Source: an uncultured Candidatus Saccharibacteria bacterium
GTDB taxonomy: Bacteria; Patescibacteria; Saccharimonadia; Saccharimonadales; UBA6022
Reading direction: 5' to 3'
NCBI GenBank assembly: GCA_946479115.1
Contig: CAMLED010000053.1
Location: 1-6,527, forward strand
DNA length: 6,527 nt
This document shows positions 1-4,118 of the stretch, piece by piece; position 1 is the first letter of the stretch; each line of letters opens with the position of its first letter. Both the position numbers and the translations under genes were made by a program. The notes beneath the pieces are model-generated. The model was given only the letters and a program-made list of their open reading frames with translations, was not told the origin of the DNA and did not search any database.

Positions 1-49
1 TTCCTTGCCAAGGAAGAGGTCGAGAGTTTGAGTCTCTTCACCCGCACCA
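1..49 (+). tRNA. tRNA-Gly (anticodon GCC), 5' part cut off by the window
   Basis: The 3' part of a glycine tRNA. The anticodon loop is 5-11 (TTGCCAA) with anticodon GCC at 7-9, flanked by stem halves TTCC (1-4) and GGAA (12-15). A standard 5-nt variable loop (17-21) follows. The T stem GAGAG (22-26) pairs with CTCTT (34-38), including one G-U pair, around a 7-nt loop (27-33). The acceptor 3' strand CACCCGC is 39-45, the discriminator A is 46 and CCA is encoded at 47-49. The acceptor 5' strand, the D arm and the first anticodon-stem base lie outside the window. Odd feature: the T loop reads TTTGAGT, so position 56 is T where C56 is nearly universal. A terminator hairpin starts right after CCA. 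Confidence 0.9.
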
Positions 50-84
50 TAGAAAAAACCGATCCAGGTGATCGGTTTTTTCTA
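50..84. terminator. Bidirectional intrinsic terminator after tRNA-Gly
   Basis: A perfect 15-bp inverted repeat (50-64 with 70-84) around the 5-nt loop CAGGT. On each strand the GC-rich core ACCGATC/GATCGGT is followed by six Ts. It starts one base after the tRNA CCA, so it ends the tRNA transcript on the + strand. On the - strand it lies about 50 bp beyond the stop codon of the methyltransferase gene and is the best candidate for that gene's terminator too. Confidence 0.88.
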
Positions 85-112
85 TGATCTATATTTTAAA
101 TTCCTGAACGCT

Positions 113-134
113 TGGCGGGGTTTTCGATTTTCTA
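113..134 (+). repeat. Dispersed terminator-like repeat, copy 1 (3' half only)
   Basis: These 22 bp (core GGCGGGGTTTTCGATT) are identical to 2059-2080, and the first 17 bases also match 3047-3063. At the other two sites this sequence is the descending arm and T-run of a hairpin terminator. Here the upstream CCC arm is missing and no good stem can be drawn with the preceding bases. The last three bases (132-134, CTA) are the stop codon TAG of the - strand methyltransferase gene. Confidence 0.7.
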
Positions 135-1052
135 GCTGTCTGATTCTTTACGAACAACCGTCAGCCAATACTCGTGCAGTCCTTGTTCGACTGTTAGCGG
201 CATGATGTAGGCGGCGATTGCATTGCCTGTCACTTCTTGATGTGTCAGTTTATTAACGAATCGAGCGAGTGTTGGATGTTTAAAGAATTTAATCGCCTTG
301 CTTTCTAAACGACGCATGCTTGGCAATACTTCTTTAGATAAGTTTTGCTCATCGATGATTTCAAGCTGGCTTTGCTGAAGCATTATTCTAAAATCTGGAT
401 AGTAGTGATCTTTAGGGTTCACCATCATACTTGTATAGGTCAAATCCGAGGCTAGCGTTTCTAGCTCATTCATGTCTGATCGTTTCTTTGACGAATAGCC
501 ATCAAAGATAATGAAAACACCGCCTGGCTTAAGGATACGATTCACTTCTCGTGCGACCATGCTTTTGTCCCTCGCATGACAAAGTGCCTCGATAATATAG
601 ACAACTTCAAACGAGTTATCCGTGTACCTACTCAGGTCATGATAATCACCTTCGTGAAGCTGTAAATTACTTCGGTTATTCGATGTCACGTCGAGTTGGC
701 CATTTGGTAAGTCTAGGCCAGTAAAAGACACGTTAGTAAATTGGCTTGCTAAATACTTTGTTGTAGCTGCTTTTCCTGCAGCAAGTTCAAGAACATTTGT
801 TGCACTAGCCTGTGTTATATAACTTGAGATAATACGAGCATGTTCCAAGAAGTCGTCTTCTTGAAAACCTTCAGAACGTGTAATACCCATATGTACGAAG
901 CCTTGCTTGCTGTTAACCAATTTGTAGGCAAGACGATTTAAGCGGTAATATTTAGCAATCTGCTGACTATTTGATGCATCACGGTTAAGAAAGGTTTCTA
1001 CATCGAAAACCTCTTCGATAGTGTTAATGCGCTTTTGTAGATCGTTATTCAT
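132..1052 (-). CDS. Class I SAM-dependent methyltransferase
   Basis: A 306-aa methyltransferase of the Rossmann-fold class I type, transferring a methyl group from S-adenosylmethionine; the acceptor cannot be told from sequence. SAM-binding motif I is VLELAAGKAA at 87-96 (ExAxG where many members have ExGxG). The acidic ribose-binding residue is D115 in GLDLP, followed by EGDYHDL (134-140), a motif IV-like stretch NSFEVVYIIEA (146-156), and ILKPGG (173-178), the usual post-motif III turn. The layout resembles the sterol/tocopherol C-methyltransferase-like Methyltransf_11 group. The first 80 residues form a helical lid. The ~110 residues after the core are family-specific and probably shape the substrate site; no membrane segment is seen. 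The start codon at 1052 has no Shine-Dalgarno; a TATAAT box ends eight bases upstream, implying a nearly leaderless mRNA. The stop codon overlaps repeat copy 1. It is divergent from the small-protein operon at 1183. Confidence 0.85.
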   Translation of the reverse strand: MNNDLQKRINTIEEVFDVETFLNRDASNSQQIAKYYRLNRLAYKLVNSKQGFVHMGITRSEGFQEDDFLEHARIISSYITQASATNVLELAAGKAATTKYLASQFTNVSFTGLDLPNGQLDVTSNNRSNLQLHEGDYHDLSRYTDNSFEVVYIIEALCHARDKSMVAREVNRILKPGGVFIIFDGYSSKKRSDMNELETLASDLTYTSMMVNPKDHYYPDFRIMLQQSQLEIIDEQNLSKEVLPSMRRLESKAIKFFKHPTLARFVNKLTHQEVTGNAIAAYIMPLTVEQGLHEYWLTVVRKESDS

Positions 1053-1060
1053 TGGTCATA

Positions 1061-1066
1061 ATTATA
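1061..1066 (-). promoter_or_regulatory. -10 box of the methyltransferase gene
   Basis: On the - strand a perfect TATAAT (1066 down to 1061) lies 8 nt before the ATG at 1052. Transcription should begin around 1053-1055, leaving about 1-3 untranslated bases. No convincing -35 is seen at the usual spacing, and there is no TG extension. The C/T-rich stretch just upstream of the -10 is not a ribosome-binding site. Confidence 0.55.
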
Positions 1067-1110
1067 GAGGAGAGATACATATATTCATATCAGAAAAGTT
1101 TATACCGTTA

Positions 1111-1139
1111 TTGATAATATTTAGTAAAGATGATATAAT
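1111..1139 (+). promoter_or_regulatory. Near-consensus promoter of the small-protein operon
   Basis: TTGATA (1111-1116, five of six -35 consensus bases), a 17-nt spacer, then TATAAT (1134-1139) preceded by TGA, making it an extended -10 as well. Predicted start is near 1146, giving a leader of about 37 nt with a Shine-Dalgarno before the ATG at 1183. It is the strongest promoter by consensus in the window, so the downstream small genes are probably well expressed. Confidence 0.82.
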
Positions 1140-1182
1140 ATGCAAGACGAAATACTCCGATTCTATCTAAGGACGAGTAGCA

Positions 1183-1338
1183 ATGATTGAATTTTTTAGA
1201 TTCATTTTTCATTTTCGCCACAACTACATCGAGACAGCGCGTTCTGTAAGCACACCCGACGGGTTCTACACTGTCGTGAAGTGTGAAGACTGCCCAAAGA
1301 CGTTGCGAGTCAAGCGTCTTTCAAACATCAAGGATTGA
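1183..1338 (+). CDS. Small CxxC protein, function unknown (51 aa)
   Basis: A 51-codon gene, not a family I recognise. The N-terminus is aromatic and basic (MIEFFRFIFHFRHNY), followed by a short TPDGFYTVV strand-like segment, one zinc-knuckle-like CEDC (C34, C37) and a basic tail (KTLRVKRLSNIKD). It is probably a small metal- or nucleic-acid-binding protein; with only one CxxC, a zinc site would need dimerisation or extra ligands such as the N-terminal His residues (inference). Support for a real gene: AAGGA at 1169-1173 ends nine bases before the ATG, a near-consensus promoter lies upstream, and a second gene with its own Shine-Dalgarno follows 31 bp later on the same transcript. A longer open frame overlapping it from 1283 lacks such signals. 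Confidence 0.7.
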   Translation: MIEFFRFIFHFRHNYIETARSVSTPDGFYTVVKCEDCPKTLRVKRLSNIKD

Positions 1339-1358
1339 TTGGCACCCGTCAATATATT

Positions 1359-1362
1359 GGAG
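1359..1362 (+). promoter_or_regulatory. Shine-Dalgarno fixing the start at 1370
   Basis: GGAG ends seven bases before the ATG at 1370. It decides between this start and the upstream ATG at 1283, which lies inside the preceding 51-aa gene and has no Shine-Dalgarno. Confidence 0.75.
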
Positions 1363-1369
1363 AATAGGT

Positions 1370-1585
1370 ATGCAAAATCCTGCAGAGAATATACCCACGG
1401 TAGAAGAACTGATTGCAAAAGCACTTGCGGCTGAGGCGATCGACGAGGAGTTCAGTGAAGATTTGCGCAGTAGTGCAGATCTCGACGAAGCGCTCGGGAT
1501 GTTCTACACCTACGTGATTGAACAAGGTGGTGATCCAGAGTTGTTGCTTCGGCAATGGAACATGATCACAGACTCACCCGAGTAG
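1370..1585 (+). CDS. Small acidic protein, function unknown (71 aa)
   Basis: A 71-aa strongly acidic protein with no cysteine and no membrane segment. It looks almost fully helical: a first helix around VEELIAKALAAEAIDEEF (10-28), a second around DLDEALGMFYTYVIEQ, then GGDPELLLRQWNMIT. I do not recognise the family. The charge and size suit a protein-binding partner, for example of the basic 51-aa CxxC protein encoded just upstream (inference). The start is set by GGAG at 1359-1362; an in-frame ATG at 1283 would add 29 residues overlapping the upstream gene and is rejected. It is the second and last gene of the transcript from the promoter at 1111-1139, and is followed after about 40 bp by a clear terminator. 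Confidence 0.78.
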   Translation: MQNPAENIPTVEELIAKALAAEAIDEEFSEDLRSSADLDEALGMFYTYVIEQGGDPELLLRQWNMITDSPE

Positions 1586-1623
1586 TCCGACGCACTGCGT
1601 CTCAACCCCGAAAGGATTTATTT

Positions 1624-1649
1624 TGATAAAGCCCCTCGGGGTTTTATCA
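1624..1649 (+). terminator. Intrinsic terminator of the 1183-1585 operon
   Basis: TGATAAAGCCC (1624-1634) pairs with GGGTTTTATCA (1639-1649), with one G-T pair and loop CTCG; the GC core is followed by TTTT within the stem. An upstream AACCCCGA (1604-1611) is perfectly complementary to TCGGGGTT (1636-1643), so an alternative, mutually exclusive 8-bp hairpin with a 24-nt loop is possible. Confidence 0.82.
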
Positions 1650-1662
1650 TGTCCATCTATAA

Positions 1663-1691
1663 TTGACACTATAAGTATTATATGATAAAAT
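1663..1691 (+). promoter_or_regulatory. Promoter of the 95-aa Cys protein gene, probably leaderless
   Basis: A perfect -35 TTGACA (1663-1668), a 17-nt spacer, and -10 TAAAAT (1686-1691) extended by TGA (1683-1685). Six bases separate the -10 from the ATG at 1698, so the expected first transcribed base is at or within one base of the A of the start codon. Confidence 0.82.
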
Positions 1692-1697
1692 ATAAAT

Positions 1698-1985
1698 ATG
1701 ATAACACCTGACTGTGAAGACTGTGTTAACGTGCCTGCATTTGAGGAATATGCAAATGCAGTAACCGCACATGAAGAGTTGGCAAATGCCAGGATTCATG
1801 GCGGATGTTCTATGGGTAGTATCGCGTGTCAGGGGGCTATCGAGAATCCTGTTTTTGGCAATTTTTGTGCCGCAAAACTCGAGCAACCGATTGTCCCTGG
1901 ACGACCAGAAGCTATAGCATTAATAAGTCCTGCTTCAAGCATTGAAGGAATTTCTGGCTACGATATGTACGCCAAGAAGCGCTAG
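1698..1985 (+). CDS. Small five-cysteine protein, function unknown (95 aa)
   Basis: A 95-aa protein I do not recognise. Near the N-terminus is CEDC (C6, C9), the same tetrapeptide found in the 51-aa protein at 1183. An alanine-rich helix follows (about 14-33), then GGCSMGSIAC (C37, C44), C57, and a Pro/Gly/Ser-rich C-terminal part ending YAKKR. Five cysteines in 95 residues suggest metal binding or disulfides; there is no signal peptide or membrane helix, so a cytoplasmic zinc protein is the simpler guess. That the gene is real is supported by a near-perfect promoter ending six bases before the ATG and by a terminator about 50 bp past the stop. No Shine-Dalgarno is present, consistent with leaderless translation. 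It is monocistronic and convergent with the Nudix gene. Confidence 0.65.
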   Translation: MITPDCEDCVNVPAFEEYANAVTAHEELANARIHGGCSMGSIACQGAIENPVFGNFCAAKLEQPIVPGRPEAIALISPASSIEGISGYDMYAKKR

Positions 1986-2036
1986 CCGTATTTCTACTAT
2001 CAGGTTCAGATCCTACCAACCCCGCACCCTACAGTC

Positions 2037-2070
2037 GAGACCCTGTCTCCCGTAAGGGTGGCGGGGTTTT
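2037..2070 (+). terminator. Intrinsic terminator of the 95-aa protein gene
   Basis: The arm 2037-2051 pairs with 2056-2070 around a GNRA-type loop GTAA (2052-2055), with one T-T mismatch and a few G-T pairs. The stem ends GGCGGGGTTTT and is followed by CGATTTT. The upstream ACCCCGC-A-CCCT (2019-2030) can instead pair with 2055-2067 (12 bp, one bulged G at 2060), which excludes the terminator fold. On the - strand there is no T-run after the stem, so it should act only for + transcripts. Confidence 0.8.
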
Positions 2071-2080
2071 CGATTTTCTA
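2045..2080 (+). repeat. Dispersed terminator repeat, copy 2
   Basis: 2045-2075 matches 3033-3063 over 31 bp with a single difference (loop T against A at 2053/3041), and 2059-2080 is identical to 113-134. It holds the loop, descending arm and T-run of the terminator. It ends three bases before the stop codon of the - strand Nudix gene. Confidence 0.78.
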
Positions 2081-2083
2081 AGA

Positions 2084-2629
2084 CTATTCGTCGAGCAGTT
2101 TTTTAATCCCTTGAACCAAATCTCTTCCAACTTTGTCGGTTAGCACGGTCGCAAACTTCTCAGGTTCTGAATCTAGCTGTTGTTCCAACTCTTCAATAGA
2201 TAGTTTAACAAAGCCATCGCCATCTAATTCTTCAACCTTAAGATCGGCAACACTTCCTTCGAACTTATAGGCAAACAGTCCGCGCATAGCGTTGCTTAAG
2301 TAAGCACCCTGAACATAGTCAGCTCGAACTACACCTAAGCTCGTTAAGTCGCTCGCTTCAACTTCTATGCCAGACTCTTCAAGAGTTTCCCTAACCGCCG
2401 CCTCTAAATAGTCCTGTCCGCTAGCGACATGACCACTCACTGTAGTGGTGAGTTTTCCTGCATCATTCTTTTTTGTGTCACTTCGCTTTTGAAGGATCAC
2501 TTCTCTCTCGGCTGTATAGAAACATACATATGCGAGGCGACACACAAGTCCTATACGATGAACTTCATCGCGTTCGGCTTGTCCTATAACTTCATCATTA
2601 TTGTTCACTATATCAAGTATTTCGCTCAT
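2084..2629 (-). CDS. Nudix hydrolase, isopentenyl-diphosphate-isomerase-like subgroup
   Basis: A 181-aa Nudix protein. The N-terminal EILDIVNNNDEVIGQAERDEVHR is typical of the IDI-like/YfcD branch, followed by a beta-strand segment with VILQKRS (44-50). The Nudix box is 66-88: G66, then R80, E81, E84 and E85 of RETLEESGI bind the divalent metal; the family consensus E seven positions into the box is Q72 here. Members hydrolyse nucleoside-diphosphate-linked compounds; true IPP isomerase activity is less likely given the generic family, and the substrate is unknown. The start at 2629 is preferred over 2695: residues begin in the conserved N-terminus, and an extended -10 TGCTATACT ends six bases before this ATG, so the longer form would begin upstream of the promoter. 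It is divergent from the 79-aa membrane protein gene. Confidence 0.85.
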   Translation of the reverse strand: MSEILDIVNNNDEVIGQAERDEVHRIGLVCRLAYVCFYTAEREVILQKRSDTKKNDAGKLTTTVSGHVASGQDYLEAAVRETLEESGIEVEASDLTSLGVVRADYVQGAYLSNAMRGLFAYKFEGSVADLKVEELDGDGFVKLSIEELEQQLDSEPEKFATVLTDKVGRDLVQGIKKLLDE

Positions 2630-2635
2630 AGAATG

Positions 2636-2644
2636 AGTATAGCA
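2636..2644 (-). promoter_or_regulatory. Extended -10 promoter of the Nudix gene, leaderless
   Basis: On the - strand TGCTATACT (2644 down to 2636) is an extended -10; TATACT ends six bases before the ATG at 2629, predicting transcription from the A of the start codon. The -35 region (CAGTCA, 2664-2659, 17-nt spacing) matches consensus at only three of six bases, as is common with extended -10 promoters. This site decides the gene start. Confidence 0.7.
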
Positions 2645-2738
2645 TTTCGAATTAAATCTGACTGACGAATAGGCGCACTTAATCACAGACAACAAGTTCG
2701 GAATAGACAGAGTGAGTAACTGTGCTAATTTTATCGCT

Positions 2739-2744
2739 TATGGT
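2739..2744 (+). promoter_or_regulatory. Possible -10 box of the 79-aa membrane protein gene
   Basis: TATGGT lies 11 nt before the ATG at 2756, so the leader would be about 4-6 nt. No good -35 is visible. A weak GGTAGG (2742-2747) overlapping it could serve as Shine-Dalgarno only if transcription starts further upstream. Confidence 0.35.
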
Positions 2745-2755
2745 AGGCTTGATAT

Positions 2756-2995
2756 ATGAAAAATTCCATCTCAAAAAAATATGTACTAAAAACTATCTCA
2801 ACTCATGCCTTAGTGGCTGCAATATTTACGAATCCGTATCTTCTGTACGTACTGGCCGATATATACAAAATTGCTACAGGAGACACCTCGACAGTAGTTG
2901 TAAACGATAGTCTGACGTATATGCTTTCGTGGCTTTCTTCATTCGGTTTTGCAGTTGCTATCGTTAGCTTTATTCTCTACAAAGTTAAGAAATAA
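2756..2995 (+). CDS. Small two-helix membrane protein, function unknown (79 aa)
   Basis: A 79-aa protein with a basic N-terminus (MKNSISKKYVLK), a first hydrophobic segment about 15-38, a short loop rich in Thr/Val/Asp (40-52), a second membrane helix about 53-75 and a basic end KVKK. The positive-inside rule puts both termini in the cytoplasm and the loop outside. I recognise no family. It appears monocistronic, since a terminator follows 30 bp after the stop. An overlapping open frame starting at 2722 has no signals and is not membrane-like. Small hydrophobic two-helix proteins can be holin-like, toxin-like or subunits of larger complexes; nothing here picks one. Confidence 0.68.
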   Translation: MKNSISKKYVLKTISTHALVAAIFTNPYLLYVLADIYKIATGDTSTVVVNDSLTYMLSWLSSFGFAVAIVSFILYKVKK

Positions 2996-3024
2996 GCCAT
3001 ACTTCTAAGGCAACAAAGACTTTA

Positions 3025-3058
3025 GAAACCTCGTCTCCCGAAAGGGTGGCGGGGTTTT
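3025..3058 (+). terminator. Intrinsic terminator of the 79-aa membrane protein gene
   Basis: The arm 3025-3039 pairs with 3044-3058 around the GNRA loop GAAA (3040-3043), with one T-T mismatch (3036/3047) and a few G-T pairs. The base of the stem is AAACC/GGTTT-like and runs into TTTTCGATT. It has the same fold and position as the terminator at 2037-2070. Confidence 0.83.
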
Positions 3059-3063
3059 CGATT
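3033..3063 (+). repeat. Dispersed terminator repeat, copy 3
   Basis: 31 bp matching 2045-2075 with one mismatch, which falls in the tetraloop. The last 17 bases also match copy 1. The upstream stem arm differs from copy 2 (ACCTCG against ACCCTG) but keeps pairing, so the hairpin is maintained although the arm has diverged. Confidence 0.78.
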
Positions 3064-3088
3064 ACAGGAGTACTATATTTGCTATGAT
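3061..3088 (+). promoter_or_regulatory. Extended -10 promoter of the membrane-protein operon, leaderless
   Basis: TGCTATGAT (3080-3088) is an extended -10, with a partial -35 ATTACA (3061-3066, four of six) at 16-nt spacing that overlaps the end of repeat copy 3. The -10 ends six bases before the ATG at 3095, so transcription should start on the start codon. Confidence 0.68.
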
Positions 3089-3094
3089 TAGATT

Positions 3095-3298
3095 ATGAAA
3101 AATACAATCAAACGGCTCGCATATATATTCTTATATTTACCTATGGCGATATTCACTCCGCAACCTCTTAATCCTGAGTTTGCATCTAAGAAACGGATTG
3201 CGAATATGAATTTTGGCGTTGCTATCATAGTCTGTCTTGCAGGGTGCGGTTTCCTTGCGCTAGCCTTGTATTATCTGTACCTACTTGCAACGGCTTGA
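3095..3298 (+). CDS. Small membrane protein, function unknown (67 aa)
   Basis: A 67-aa protein with a basic start (MKNTIKR), a hydrophobic segment about 8-21 (LAYIFLYLPMAIF), a polar middle TPQPLNPEFASKKRIAN, and a longer membrane helix about 40-65 containing CLAGCG. The basic middle suggests it stays cytoplasmic, so the first segment may be a re-entrant or interfacial helix. No family recognised. It has no Shine-Dalgarno but a -10 box six bases upstream. It precedes the DUF6766-type gene by 35 bp with no terminator between, so the two are probably co-transcribed and the products may act in the same membrane. Confidence 0.7.
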   Translation: MKNTIKRLAYIFLYLPMAIFTPQPLNPEFASKKRIANMNFGVAIIVCLAGCGFLALALYYLYLLATA

Positions 3299-3333
3299 TG
3301 CCTGCTGTTTACTGATACTAGGAGAACTATTAT

Positions 3334-3993
3334 ATGAAACAGTTTTGGAAGAATAATTCATTATCAATCGTGCTCATAGCATTATTTGTGTTGTTTGTAA
3401 TAGGTCAGACACTTACGGGTTACCAAGTAAATAACGACGAACTAGAGGATCATAAGCAGCCAACTCTTTCGATGACAGAGTACCTAGGCAGTGGTCATTT
3501 TGGGGAAGCGATATTTGAAAACTGGGAAAGTGAATTCCTGCAAATGGCAGCGTATATTATTCTCACTGTCTTTCTGATACAAAAAGGATCGGCTGAATCA
3601 AAAGATCCGAGCAAGACTGAAGCAGTAGACCAGGGGGTCAACACAAAAACTATTTCAAAAGATTCGCCTTGGCCAGTTCGAAAAGGTGGTCTATGGCTAG
3701 TGTTTTACAGGAACTCGCTATTTTTGGCGTTCGTTATTCTTTTCCTTATGTCGTTCACGCTCCATGCGATCGAAGGTGCACGGGCAAACTGTAGTGAAGA
3801 CATGATGCATGGTAAGCAATGTGACAGTCTTGTCGAATATGCTACCGGTCCACAATTTTGGTTTGAATCTTTCCAGAACTGGCAAAGTGAGTTCCTGGCA
3901 GTTGCGAGTATTGTTATACTTTCAATCTTTTTACGTCAACAAGGTTCACCTGAGTCTAAACCGCTTACCTCACCAAATAATACGACTGGGTGA
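3334..3993 (+). CDS. DUF6766-type membrane protein with two homologous halves
   Basis: A 219-aa integral membrane protein that I recognise as the DUF6766 type; its function is unknown. It has four membrane segments (about 12-28, 68-84, 129-147, 188-201). Two 84-residue halves (7-90 and 126-209) align without gaps at an offset of 119: both begin with NSL, carry NW-E/Q-SEFL (63-68 and 182-187) and end with a Q-K/Q-GSxESK motif. The linker 91-125 contains PWPVRKGG, which precedes the second half. Positive-inside topology puts the loops 29-67 and 148-187 outside; only the second loop has cysteines (C153, C163), which could form a disulfide. GGAGA (3321-3325) ends eight bases before the ATG. It is second gene after the 67-aa membrane protein. 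No convincing terminator follows; only a weak 5-bp hairpin is seen at 4021-4034. Confidence 0.82.
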   Translation: MKQFWKNNSLSIVLIALFVLFVIGQTLTGYQVNNDELEDHKQPTLSMTEYLGSGHFGEAIFENWESEFLQMAAYIILTVFLIQKGSAESKDPSKTEAVDQGVNTKTISKDSPWPVRKGGLWLVFYRNSLFLAFVILFLMSFTLHAIEGARANCSEDMMHGKQCDSLVEYATGPQFWFESFQNWQSEFLAVASIVILSIFLRQQGSPESKPLTSPNNTTG

Positions 3994-4056
3994 CGTCATA
4001 GGCTACTAACAAGGCTCTGCATCGTATAGACGATAGAACCTCACGTGTTTGTTAAT

Positions 4057-4097
4057 TTAGCATTACGTTAGACATGGGCGTACAATAAAAATATATA
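4057..4097 (+). promoter_or_regulatory. Possible promoter(s) of the RibD_C-family gene
   Basis: Two overlapping options. TTAGCA (4057-4062) with an 18-nt spacer to TACAAT (4081-4086); or TAGACA (4069-4074) with a 17-nt spacer to TATATA (4092-4097). The first gives a leader of about 25 nt containing the Shine-Dalgarno; the second would start almost on it. Sequence alone does not decide. Confidence 0.45.
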
Positions 4098-4105
4098 GTA
4101 GCGAG

Positions 4106-4110
4106 GGAGG
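4106..4110 (+). promoter_or_regulatory. Shine-Dalgarno supporting the GTG start
   Basis: GGAGG, within GGGAGGAA, ends eight bases before GTG at 4119. The next in-frame methionine is residue 16, inside the conserved first strand-loop region, so GTG is the start. Confidence 0.85.
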
Positions 4111-4118
4111 AATTTCGA

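Noticed and set aside
1283..1369. 29-residue extension of the acidic protein (start at 1283)
   Set aside because: It overlaps the 51-aa gene in another frame and has no Shine-Dalgarno, while the ATG at 1370 has GGAG at seven bases.
2001..2029. tRNA 3'-end-like sequence (AGG-TTCAGAT-CCT arm followed by ACCCCGCACC), possible second tRNA or attachment-site remnant
   Set aside because: Only three T-stem pairs form, position 58 is not A, the spacing to the acceptor-like part is two bases too long, CCA is not intact, and no 5' half is found in the preceding 80 bases, which are coding. Only 8 bp are shared with the tRNA-Gly end.
2630..2695. 22-residue N-terminal extension of the Nudix protein (start at 2695)
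   Set aside because: The extension spans the extended -10 box at 2636-2644 and falls before the conserved N-terminus; the ATG at 2629 fits both promoter and family.
113..3063. Integron-like cassette array with the repeats as recombination sites
   Set aside because: The repeats lack the GTTRRRY core of attC sites, there is no integrase, and they fold as ordinary GNRA-loop terminators.
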